A stretch of DNA of 64,000 nucleotides from NCBI GenBank assembly GCA_029298735.1, contig JANSLP010000108.1:1-64000 (forward strand). Reading direction: 5' to 3'. The stretch is from Ophiostoma sp. CBS 140.51. Lineage: Eukaryota; Ascomycota; Sordariomycetes; Ophiostomatales; Ophiostomataceae. Numbering within the stretch: the first letter of the stretch is position 1; the number at the start of each line of letters is the position of its first letter. The translations under genes were made by a program, and so were the position numbers. Of the stretch, positions 49,804 to 61,663 are shown piece after piece. The notes beneath the pieces were generated by a model. The model did not search any database. It was not told the DNA's origin and saw only the letters and a list, made by a program, of their open reading frames with translations.

Positions 49804-50985
49804 ATGGCCAGCATACGGGGCATTGCCCGCACAGCAGGCCGCCATGCCACGGCGCCATTACGGCCAACCGCGATGACGATGATGTCGACAATCTCTCACA
49901 ACTTTGGCGCAGCACGCCAGTCCTCCTCACAATCACAACCGCCGTCCTCCTCCTCTTCCTCGGCCGCACCAGCGCCGACGGACCCAGTGTTTGAGGATCT
50001 CGAGTTTGACTCGTCGTTCCTGACGCCTCTGCTGCCGGAGGATGTCAAGATGCTGTCGCCTCTCGAGCGCTCTAGACAGCGGACGGAACGTCTGCCCGGA
50101 TCTAGGTAGGTTTTTTCTTTCCTCGCTTCACTCGCAGGCTACGACTGTCGTTGTACAGTTGCTAATGCACTTAGATACCAATACCACCCGCCCAAGTTCG
50201 ACCGCGGCCCGCTGCACCCCATCCAGTCGCCCGAGTCGTCTGATCCCACGGCCCGTGATTTCGTCCCCGGCCCTTACCACCTGAACCGCCTACGCCAGAC
50301 CTACCACACCACCATCGCGTCCGACCTCATGACCCTAGCGTACACCCACACGATACCGGGCACCGAAAAGATCCCCACCCCGCAGCGTCTGCGCAGCTGG
50401 GACGGCTCCTCGCCCTACCATAAGAACCGTCCGCTGCGTCAGCCCCGTGGTGACCCCAAGCTGCCCCTGCTCGAGAAGCCCATTACCTTTCGCAACATTC
50501 CCGAGATTCGCTCCGTGACGCTCGCCGCGTTCGTGCCCAAGGCGGCCCGGGAGCCCGAACACCTGGTTGTCGCGCGCATGGTCACGCAGGCCATTACGGG
50601 CAAGGTGGCTACCATTACGACGGTCAAGCACAACGTCGGCCAGTGGGGCATCATCAAGGGCCAAAAGGCCGGTGTCAAGGTCACGCTGTACGGCAACGAG
50701 GCCTATGATTTCCTGGACAAGTGCATCCACATCGTGTTCCCGCGCATCAAGGACTGGCCCGGTGTCAATGGCAGCACGGGCGACAGCTCCGGCAACCTGG
50801 CGTTTGGTTTGACGAGCGAGAACACGGCGCTGTTCCCCGAGGTGGAGGCCAACTACTCCATGTACCCGGCCAAGCAGATCCCTGGTTACCGCGTCTTTGT
50901 CGAGACGACGGCCAAGTCGGACCGGCACGCGCGTCTGCTGCTGGGCTCATTTGGTCTGCCCTTCTACGGCCGGCTGCGTGATTAA
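49804..50985 (+). CDS. MRPL7: Mitochondrial large-subunit ribosomal protein uL5m (54S L7)
   Basis: Component of the mitochondrial large ribosomal subunit, at the 5S-rRNA-like/central protuberance position of bacterial L5. Exons 49804-50105 and 50175-50985 (69-bp intron) encode 370 residues. The N-terminus is Arg/Ser-rich with no early acidic residues, fitting a mitochondrial targeting peptide, followed by a Ser/Pro/Gln linker. The uL5 fold begins near ITFRNIPEI and runs to the C-terminus, with the C-terminal L5 segment near PGYRVFVETT. The extra internal insertion near 260-285 (NGSTGDSSGN) is common in fungal mitochondrial forms. Exon joining at Ser-Arg|Tyr-Gln-Tyr keeps the frame. The gene converges with FES1 over a short gap of about 330 bp. 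Confidence 0.93.
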
Positions 50986-51319
50986 GTAGCAAAAATGATG
51001 GACGGAAAAGGTTGAAACTGGTAGAACGGTAGCTGTACATTAAATGATGTTTTTATATACTCCGCATATTTCAAATAAATCAAAGCCTTATATGATATTA
51101 GTCACTTATTGCACGAGAGGGATGTAAATGTGCTTATGTTTTAATGACGAACTTGTATATTTAATGTATATATTTCAACGACCCAAAATGCCCAAAATTG
51201 AAACGTGGTTGCACGTTATTGTTCCCCAAACGCCTGTCCAATGCAAAAAAAAGAAAAAAAAAGAGACGAAAAAGCAAGGTATCTATAAATTATGTGCGCG
51301 ACAAGTTGATGAGTTTGTC
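50986..51319. other. Convergent 3' region between MRPL7 and FES1
   Basis: About 330 bp of AT-rich sequence shared by two gene ends, with an A-rich run at about 51,245-51,275 that would read as a U-tract in FES1 RNA. No gene is visible. Confidence 0.6.
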
Positions 51320-52051
51320 TCACGCCGCCTTGGCCTTGGCCTTGGCCTCAGCTTCGGCCACGTCCGCCTTGAGAACGTTGATAACCTCATCCACGGCGTC
51401 CATGTTGCCCGCGTCCACCTGGTTGGGCAGGTCGGCGAGAGCCGCGGGGACGGGGACCTTGGTGGCCTCGTCCGTGTTGGCGTGCAGAGCCGCCAGTGCC
51501 GTGAGGGCGGCGTCCATGGCCGGCTGGTAGTTGCGGCATGCCGAGCTCAGAGCGTACACCGCCTTGCGCCGCACGGCGGGCGACTCGTTGGTGTCGGCTG
51601 CCGCCTTGGCCAGCAGGGGCACGCCGTTGACGGCCAAGAACCGCTCCTGGCTCGGCTGGTTGTTTTGGACGGCCGTGCCGATGCACCAGGCCGCCATGCG
51701 GCGCAGCTCCGGCTCGGGGCTCGACTCGAGCACGCCAATGAGCGGCGTCCAAAGGCCCAGGCTGCTCATCAGGTTGGCATTGTCGAGCGACTCGACGAGC
51801 TGTTCAAAGTTGTCGAAAGCCACGAGCTTGTTCTCGAGAGTGTTCTCGGGGGCGTCTTCGGTGCTGACGATGGCGGCCATAGACGACTTCATGAGGTCGG
51901 CATCCGACGGGCCACCAAACAGCGCGGCCAGGACCTCCGGGTTGAGGCCGCGGTTGGTTGGGGGCGCGGCATCGGCAGCAGAGGGGTCGTTTGGGTTGGT
52001 GGTCGAGTTCTCGATGCCCCACTTGAGGAGCTCGTTCAAGCCCTTGTCCAT
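51320..52051 (-). CDS. FES1: Hsp70 nucleotide exchange factor Fes1
   Basis: Cytosolic armadillo-repeat protein that releases ADP from Hsp70 (Ssa class) and supports degradation of misfolded proteins. The start at 52,051 gives [16 protein letters not shown], the conserved Fes1 opening; a longer in-frame start at 52,165 adds 38 residues with no family similarity and was rejected. The 243-residue product has the Asn/Pro-rich N-terminal segment, then helical armadillo repeats from about 80 ([17 protein letters not shown]..., [24 protein letters not shown]). It ends with an Ala/Lys/Glu-rich tail. The length is slightly above the roughly 210-220 residues common in filamentous fungi. No introns. Confidence 0.93.
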   Translation of the reverse strand: MDKGLNELLKWGIENSTTNPNDPSAADAAPPTNRGLNPEVLAALFGGPSDADLMKSSMAAIVSTEDAPENTLENKLVAFDNFEQLVESLDNANLMSSLGLWTPLIGVLESSPEPELRRMAAWCIGTAVQNNQPSQERFLAVNGVPLLAKAAADTNESPAVRRKAVYALSSACRNYQPAMDAALTALAALHANTDEATKVPVPAALADLPNQVDAGNMDAVDEVINVLKADVAEAEAKAKAKAA

Positions 52052-55000
52052 TGTGTATGTGTGTTGGGTGTTGAGGGAGTTGGAGGTATATGAAAGGTCG
52101 TAGGAATAGAAGAGAGAGCCGAGTTGTTGTTGAAAGATAATTGGCAGTTTCGAGTTTACTGTCAACGTTCTTTTCTACTTTTGAAGAATCGCGATTCGTG
52201 ATGATACAACTTTTTTTTCTTTGCTTGAAGCTTCTTTCCCCTTCTAGGAAAGTTCAGGAAGGTTCTATACCAAAGCGGGTTAGCGCGGATAGCACGTGCA
52301 GGCCTAACTGTTGTAAACCCAAAACCCCACCAAATGGCAAGAGCAACCAACAAGAGCGCGCCAACAATTTGCAACGCCTGAATGGGCTACAACGAGCGAC
52401 AACATCAAACATCTCAGCCAGGGCGCATTCGAGATAGATGTCGGGCAGCATGATAAAGATAAAGTCTCTCACGCTCACTCAACACTGCCTCGCTGTACTC
52501 TGTGCCATGGCGTCATAGCCTCTTTCTGTTTGTAGTCTTCTGACAGAAACGTGTTAGATACCGCATTCTAGAAAATGCGCGGCAGATTCCTCATGAAGGC
52601 TGTGTGGCTGAGACATAGGGCAGGAGCACCGAACAGTTGAGAGGGAAAGAGCGGCTTCGGCGAGTTTCAGTATTCTGGGCGATGAGGCCGGGGAGCGTCT
52701 AATGAATAATACTCCGTGGGATAGACGTTCTGGGTCGCACTTTCCTTCCCTTCCCTTTCCTTGTCACATATCGCTGTCGCCTACCCCGCCATCCCATCAA
52801 AGTTGCTGGCAGGAGCCCAAAAATGCCCCGTCGGCCATTGGCGAATTGGCTGCTGCCTTGCATTAGGGCTTTTCGGCCGCCCAGACAAAAGGGAGAACAA
52901 ACCACAAGGAGACAAAAAAGATACTCCTTTTCCATATGCACACTGACGTTGTGGTGCTGGTCTGTAGTGTTTAATTTTGGAAACATTCAGACACCACACC
53001 GGCGCACACACATGCACACAATTTAGAAGCGACAAAATTCAGGAAATACAGCTGCCTGGTGATGGCATACCGCCTTTCCGTTTGAATATCCTGTCTCAAT
53101 TTCACGAACTGGGATGCAACAATAGTACTCAGATAGAGAGAGCAAAACCTGCTGCCTCTCACAGGGCATTCGGTCCTCCTTTCACCTAGTAATTTCGGTG
53201 CCTACCAGCTAGCAGCGCACAGGTTACTGCTTCAGTCTACGGTCTGCAGTCTGCATTAAAGTCTGGCCTGGCATAGCCTGGGGTCTGTAGTCTGTGGTCT
53301 GGTCTGTGGCCCGTGGCCTACGACATGGCTCACGGCTCATGCTCATAGCATGGCCTGGCCTGTTCTCCGTAAAGTCTGGAGAAAGCCCGCTCCATGCGCG
53401 AGGGTGGTTCTGCTAAGGCACTCTTCCCGCTACCCGTGCTGCCCTTGGGACGGAGACTGGACCGCCTGGATATGGACCGGACTGGACTACAGTATGTAGG
53501 AAATGCAACTGGAAACTGTCAGCCCTCTCGTACCTCATAAGAGTCCGGTCGTATGATTGCTGGAGGCTGGAAACAGTCCCACCTGGCAGGCTCTGGATGG
53601 ATGTCTGTCTCCCAAGGAGTACTCCGTTTAATCGTTGCTACAGTCTACAGTCTTCCAAGGTTCTTAGTGTGGATTTCCTGGCCGTGAGCGAGGCTCTCGG
53701 TCCACAGCCTGGAAAGCAGAGACAGAAAAAGACGGAGGACAAGAAAACAGGCCGCAGTGCCGGGATGGGCGATGATGGGCCCTTTTGTTTTTCAGTTTTC
53801 AGTTCTCAGCGCTGATGGATGCGGTCCTTCGTCAGAAAACGCGTGAGAGGTGGCTGTACTCTGTCTCTTGATAGGGCTTTTCTCTTGGAATAGGGCTTTT
53901 GTCCCTTCTTTCCCGGAAAACTGCCAAAACTTTGCCCCCAAACCCTCTAAAGCAGGGCAAAGCGTACGTCAGCGCTTGGCCGCAGCTTAGATTTTTAGAT
54001 AAGCGAGAGCGAGACGGACACATCTGTATCGTCGGATGCCAACGCGACAGGCGCCGTATGCCAAAATTTCTCGTATTTGCCGCCAGTCGACAGTCGTCTG
54101 CCAACGCAGTCGTTTTTGCCCTATTATTTATTGTCTGTCACTGACGTTCTTGTTGTCGCCGCTTGCTCCGAGCGTCGCCGGCCCGCATTTGGGAGAGAAG
54201 GAGCGACACTGCGACCAGAGGCAGCCGTATTATTATTACTCCTGCCACTCCTGTGCGCTCGCGCCAGTCGGTGGCCAGGGCCAGACAAGACAAGACAGAC
54301 AAAAAGACGCCAACGTGGGGCCCGCCCTGGTAGCCACACAGTTCGAATTGAGATGGGATCCGCACAGTACGCTGTAAGATAAGCATTGACGGATCTGGGA
54401 GGTTTTGTTGTAGATTTGGTTAGCACCTCACACTCTTTGAAATAAATACGGCAGCCTGGTCATTTGTTTGAGGAACAATTCCAGAATAACCATAGTTGAA
54501 TTCTTGTTTCGCATTTCATGCTCCCTTGCCGGCCACGAGGCTCCAGCCATTCACATTCATCTCAGCCCATGCCATCTCTGCATTTCCCTTTTCCGGTTTT
54601 GAGCTCCGGTCGCCTTGTTGGGCCTTTCGGAGAGAGCCTCTTTCCCTCTTTCCTTTTCTGCCTGCCAAAACTGACGCCATTCCGGCCGAAGGCTGTGTCG
54701 AGCTCTGTTTCATTTGTTACACCCCAGACGTTGCTCTGTTGCCCGCTTGTTTCCTCATCTTTGTCTTGGCTGATTTCTTTCATTCGACTTCATTGCCGTT
54801 GCCCTTATTCGGAAGCCTAGATGTGTTAATCTGGTGATGCTGTCACAATGTCGATGTCGATGTCGTCCAGCCCTCTCCATACTTGGCACAGTGCGCGCCC
54901 ACTAGCCATGTACAGCCACAGGCCAAAAACGATTTAACACCGTTGGTGGGTTGGTGGATGTCGTTTGTGCTCAGAGGCAGAGCAAAAAAGGGGGAAAGAG

Positions 55001-55599
55001 GGGCAAAAAAATAGGGGTACTTATTGACGCCGCAGTGTCCCCGCTACTTTTTATGTACCTCTCTGATGTATCTCCGTCAGATAGCTTCCCGGCCGACTGT
55101 CGACTGTCTCTTGTCGAAATGGCAGGAACGGCCAGTCTGCGAGAACGAGAACAGCAAGTAGGAAAGCAGGGAAGTGACAGCATCGTCAGTGTTCCTTCCC
55201 TTCTGAATTATCTCCGTGTGTGTATTTGTGTGCCCTGCACTGCTCTTTCCACGCTGGGTCGCTTTTATTCCACACCCTTCCTTCCTGGTTCTTTGCCCCT
55301 CCCCGCCTTTTTCCTTCTTGGGACGCAACACAGCATCGTGCAGATAGCGGTGGACTGTCCGGCCAGCCAAGAGCAAGTAAATGTCGCGACTTGCTCCTTC
55401 CCTCCTGGGCCTGCTGTAATCTTGTCTTCCCTCCGTGGTCTGTTGCTGCAGTAATACGCCGTATCCTCCGCCAGAGGGCACACAATCGCGCCAAATCGGC
55501 CTCACCTTAGACCCTATTTGTGCCTTCCTGCGCTTTCCTGGCGGCCTATTTGTCCTAGACCAAGTAATTCGTATGCCTGGCGAAGCTAGCCACACAACC
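52052..55599. other. Long intergenic region upstream of actin
   Basis: The first few hundred bases are the FES1 leader. The remaining 3 kb have no supportable gene. Around 53,220-53,340 degenerate GTCTG(C/T)(A/G)G-like words recur, giving a weakly repetitive block. Open frames up to 172 codons are unrecognisable. Confidence 0.5.
53225..53340 (+). repeat. Degenerate GTCTG-rich block
   Basis: Variants of GTCTG with CAG/TAG/TGG spacers recur about ten times in roughly 110 bp. This looks like a decayed short tandem array. Confidence 0.5.
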
Positions 55600-55944
55600 T
55601 CACAACTACCCCCCCTCTCTCGCTACTGCCACTAACGGCCACTGCCCCCCTTTCCCTTTCGCCCCAACCACCTCCCCTCCTGCCCTCTCGCTCGCTCTCC
55701 CTCAGTCGCCCACCTCTCCCACTCTTCTCACTCACCCCCCCAAAAACCGCCGCCCAGTCTTTCTTAAAGAACTTCCCACCACCCACCCCCCCTTTTTTCT
55801 CTTGAACCTGTTCTTGTGTTTTCTTCATCCATCAATCCCAGAAGCTCTACTTCAGCTCTAGTTTCGCTCTTCGCATCATCCTTTTCCTCTCGTCAACGTT
55901 TCCATCTTCGCATCTCCCCCGTTTCTCTCCTCAACACCGTCACA
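55600..55944 (+). promoter_or_regulatory. Pyrimidine-rich promoter/5' leader of the actin gene
   Basis: About 340 bp are made almost wholly of C and T runs, ending at CACA directly before the actin ATG. Such CT boxes mark transcription starts of strongly expressed genes in filamentous ascomycetes. The CACAATGG context is a good fungal start context. Confidence 0.65.
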
Positions 55945-58092
<2,148 letters not shown>

Positions 58093-59024
58093 GCGATTTA
58101 GGAGGAGACTGGGACGATGCGGTTTTAGACTTGCGGTGTCACCACGCAACCCCCGGCGCAAACAGACGAAACGACGAATCGAGAATAAGAACGAAAACGA
58201 GAACACGGCTGCGACCAGACCGACGACCTCCCATCCCCGATGCTGGTCCAAGTCCCAGTACCAGCCGACCAATGTTCCTGTTGTCGTCCCTCTATTCGAC
58301 ACTCGTCTCGCTTGTGAGGGGGTTTGTCTCGCCGTTGCAGCCGAGATCCGGCGCCCGTTTGCTTTTCTACACGAGTACCTAGGATGTAGTCGTTGGCCAA
58401 AGTTTGTTTCTTCTCTTTTTATTTTGGGAGGGAGGGAGTAGGATGGGTTGTCACACGCACACACTACTTGCGGTGGGCTAAAGGCAAAGGGAGATTGGCA
58501 GTTTGCAGCGGTTGAGGCTTTTTGTTGTTGGTGGAACATCGCAAAGACGATGAACCAAAAAACGATTCCAAGAAACCCCCAAAACCAAAAACACACTTTT
58601 TCTCGCGGAGGTTGATTATACAAATTCACTTTTTTTATATACTTTTTTTCCTGCCCTGTTTTTCTGACGCAACGCTTGCGGTTGCCTGTTGTCTGTTGTC
58701 CGTTGTTTTCACCTCCTATTGTCTTAGCTTTTTTTATGAACGAGGCGGCCAGTTGACGTTTTGACATGAGTTTCGCGGTTATTTATTTCTTTTTGATGCC
58801 GTTTAGCTTCTTGTCTAATTGTGCTTACAGGTTATGACTTTTTATGCCTTCAACGTCTTCGGCTGTGCCTTGCCTCCTCTTCTGCAATCGTGTGGTAAAA
58901 TAAACTGAACCGTAGACGTAGAGCAAGACATACGAGGATACGATGTTCCATTCCTTATGCTTTGTTCTTGTATGTAGAGTGGTATATTTAAAGTCGTTAT
59001 CATCTACATGGTTCAGATTAACTG
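58093..59024. other. Convergent 3' region between actin and the GGQ protein
   Basis: This holds the long 3' flank of actin. T-rich stretches occur around 58,610-58,670. Open frames on the minus strand here mostly run on from antisense actin sequence. I see no separate gene. Confidence 0.6.
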
Positions 59025-59985
59025 TCACCGGTCCGCCCTCGCCTTCTCTTCTAACATTGAAGGCTCCGTCCACACCTCTTCATTATTATCTTCCTCACCT
59101 TCGTCCTCTTCATTCTCTTCATCTTTCTCATCCTCCTCCTCTTCCTCATCCTCTTCCTCGTCCTCTTCCTCCTGTTCCATGATTTCCTCCTCTTCGTCGT
59201 CTTCATCTTCCTCTCTTCCGTCATATTGGTCTGCTTGTCTTAGACCATCTATCCGTTGTAGAATGTCCGCATCCGTGAGGACCAGTTCACTTTCTGAAGA
59301 CGCTTCTTCTGTAAAAGCAGTGGCACTCGCCATGAAAGCAGCTGCTCCTGCTGTCAGCCCCGTAGCCTGGGCCACCTCTCCGCCCGTACCTGCAGTCGCC
59401 GCTGCCTTTTCTGCCTCTGCCTCCTCTTCCAGCTTCCGGTACTTGCGCCGCGTCTTCTTCGTCGCGTTTGCTCTCTTTTTTATCTTGACAGCGGCCACCA
59501 CGGCCGTCCGGCTCTGGTCGCCATTGGCCAGCTCGTCCAGTCGTGCGGCCAGGTGGGCGCGCGCAATCGCCCGGTTCTGCGTCCGCGACCGCGTCGCCTG
59601 CGACTTGACGACGATGCCCGTGGGTTTGTGGCGGAGCTGCACTGCGGAGTTTGTTTTGTTCTGCACCCCGCGTAGCAGGAGGTTAGTATTGCTCGGTACG
59701 ACAATCATCGGAAAGAAGAGGGAGGTCTACAATCTTCTGCCCACCAGGCCCTGTCCCTTTGACAAACATCTCGTCGATTTCGTCTTCCGGGGGCGGCTTT
59801 GGCCGTGACGGCATTTGGGTATTCTTTTTCTCCGCAGGAGGGGAGACGGAGAAGCTTCGGCTCCATGATAGTGGTGCTCTCATGGGGGTATGCTGTTGTG
59901 ATATCTGAGAAACAAATGCCGTATGAGGCGAGTTTGATGTGGTGGGAAGGCATCGGCCCGCCGATAGTGATATGAGACGTCGCAT
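59025..59985 (-). CDS. RSO55: Mitochondrial GGQ-domain release-factor-like protein (Rso55/C12orf65 type)
   Basis: Codon-independent peptidyl-tRNA hydrolase-like factor thought to rescue mitochondrial ribosomes. Exons 59985-59731 and 59660-59025 (70-bp intron with TACTAAC branch) give 296 residues. The N-terminus is rich in Arg, Ser and Thr and lacks early acidic residues, consistent with mitochondrial import. The catalytic GGQ is at 81-83, right before the splice; after joining, the sequence reads GPGGQKINKTNSAVQLRHKP and then TGIVVKSQATRSRTQNRAIA, the complete family signature. There is no codon-recognition domain, as expected for this class rather than RF1. A basic helix (about 135-165) follows, as in ribosome-binding tails. 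The final 80 residues are extremely acidic, which is odd for the family. Another in-frame Met near residue 35 is a possible start. Confidence 0.88.
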
Positions 59986-60712
59986 CGTGATGAGGAAGGC
60001 TCAATATATCTAATTGAGTATTGTAGATGTGAAGTATATGATTTAAGCGGGAGACATATTTGAAACACCACAGTGTGGTTGCTCAATTCACGATAGTTGA
60101 AGCTCCCTTGTAAGAGCTCCAGAGACGAAATTAGTGAGGTTCGGTACTCAGTGACAACCCCCACTAACAAATGGGCGTCACTTCAGTGGACGTTGGTTCC
60201 TCGGGCGTGTCTTGGCAACAGACAAGGGGACGAAGAAACGAGGAAACTCAGACCATATGGCACGTGACTACCTCTTTCAGAGAGAAAAAAAAAAGGATTT
60301 TTTCCAACAAGGCAGAAAGATCGTTTCAGGGTGGCACTGGCCAACCGGAGACAGTGCCTGCCCCTGACTATCCAATGGGGCGCCGCGGTTTCCTTTCCCT
60401 GTCGCGTTTTAGTCCCAATGGCCGGGCGTCCCGAAATGGCAGCCTTTCTCTTCTGACTCTTGACTCCTTTTCTCCTTTTTCGAGATTGTTCAACATCATT
60501 TCGTACACTCTTCTTCACGGCACACGACATCGCTCGACGACATCTATTTTACATTTCTACCACCTGCCCGATCAACTCCGGTCTAGTCTACGACTCTCGC
60601 GTCTCTTCTTGCACCGCGCCTCTCCATCTTCAATTGACGCGACGCCCCTTTAAATCAGGACGACAACACTTTTTCTTCTTCACGATCAACACCACCTCCT
60701 CCAACCGTCATC
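59986..60712. promoter_or_regulatory. Divergent promoter region between the GGQ protein and SPT-subunit genes
   Basis: About 730 bp shared by two divergent genes. The right part (about 60,440-60,700) is rich in C and T on the + strand and probably forms the leader of the SPT-subunit gene. No gene is visible inside. Confidence 0.55.
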
Positions 60713-61178
60713 ATGTCGCCCCTCGAGCGCTTCAGCAAATGGATCCAGCTCAAGATCTACCAGTTTGAGGTCACCTACAGCGTCTACATGCTGACCCCCA
60801 TGGAGAAGTTCTTTGTCTGTAAGTCGTCTTCTCTTTCCTCGCTGCGCTCGATTTGTCCTCGCTTCACTCGCGTACTTGTTGCTCGCCAGCCTGCTCACTC
60901 GCTTCGCTCGTTCGGATGCTGACCTCCCAGACTCCCTCCTTTTCCTTTTGACCTCCCTCACCTCCATCGCCATCTTCCTCTACCTGCCCCACCACGTCGC
61001 CTTCCTCATCAACCGCGCCTGGTTCTACGCCCACGGCGACTCCCAGTTTGACGCTGCCCAGAGTATCCTGCAGGGCGTTGCTGCTGCCGAAAAGGCCGGT
61101 GCAACTGCGGTCGTGCACGCTGCCGCAGCAGTCGAGTCGATGGCGGATGCAGCTGCGACGGTCGTGCGGGAGCTGTAA
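60713..61178 (+). CDS. Small subunit of serine palmitoyltransferase
   Basis: Small endoplasmic-reticulum membrane protein that stimulates the first enzyme of sphingolipid synthesis. Exons 60713-60818 and 60931-61178 (112-bp intron) encode 117 residues. The N-terminal half contains the family core: a short amphipathic segment with YQFEVTYSVYMLTPMEKFFV (16-35), followed by one hydrophobic helix (about 36-55) and PHHV (55-58), closely matching the animal SPTSSA pattern YxxxxxxYMLxPWE...PxH. The Trp of animal forms is Met here. The last 40 residues are Ala/Val-rich and amphipathic, an extension beyond the roughly 70-residue animal proteins. This gene would be missed by a single-frame search, because the intron splits the membrane helix from the YMLTP motif. 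The sequence is nearer the SPTSSA type than yeast Tsc3. Confidence 0.85.
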
Positions 61179-61663
61179 AGCAGAGACGAGAGCCGGCGAC
61201 AGCCGGCGATAGACTTGACGAGGAAAGCAGTTCATAGTCGACACCAACGACAGTCGACGACGGACGCCTACTCTGTCTACTCGACAACAACGACAGCACA
61301 CACTTCTTTACGGCGTTTGGGATGGGACGAACCATGGACGGTTTTGGCAACTGGGAATTCATTACAACAACATACAACTACAAGACGAGCGACATTACAC
61401 GCTCGCATAATCAACATTTCTTTCTTTCAACTTTATGCGTTCTGGGAACGGCGAAGAGACACAGCTAGATAGGATGGGCAATAATAACGCCTCTACAGTA
61501 CATACACATACTTAATCAATAATTCATACACAATACAGACTTTTCCATTATCTTTAGATGTCCTTATGTTATCTCTATTTTTGGGGCCCTTTCCCTATAT
61601 CCGTGACCGTGCCATGACGCCAGTTCTATGTGAAACTAAATGAAAGAAAAAGGATAATACGAT
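61179..61663. other. Convergent 3' region between the SPT-subunit gene and ELP2
   Basis: About 480 bp of 3' flanks. No gene; the AT-rich part at 61,480-61,560 is typical of transcript ends. Confidence 0.6.

Noticed and set aside
52052..52165. In-frame upstream ATG extending FES1 by 38 residues
   Set aside because: The extension has no similarity to the family, while MDKGLNELL at 52,051 is the conserved beginning.
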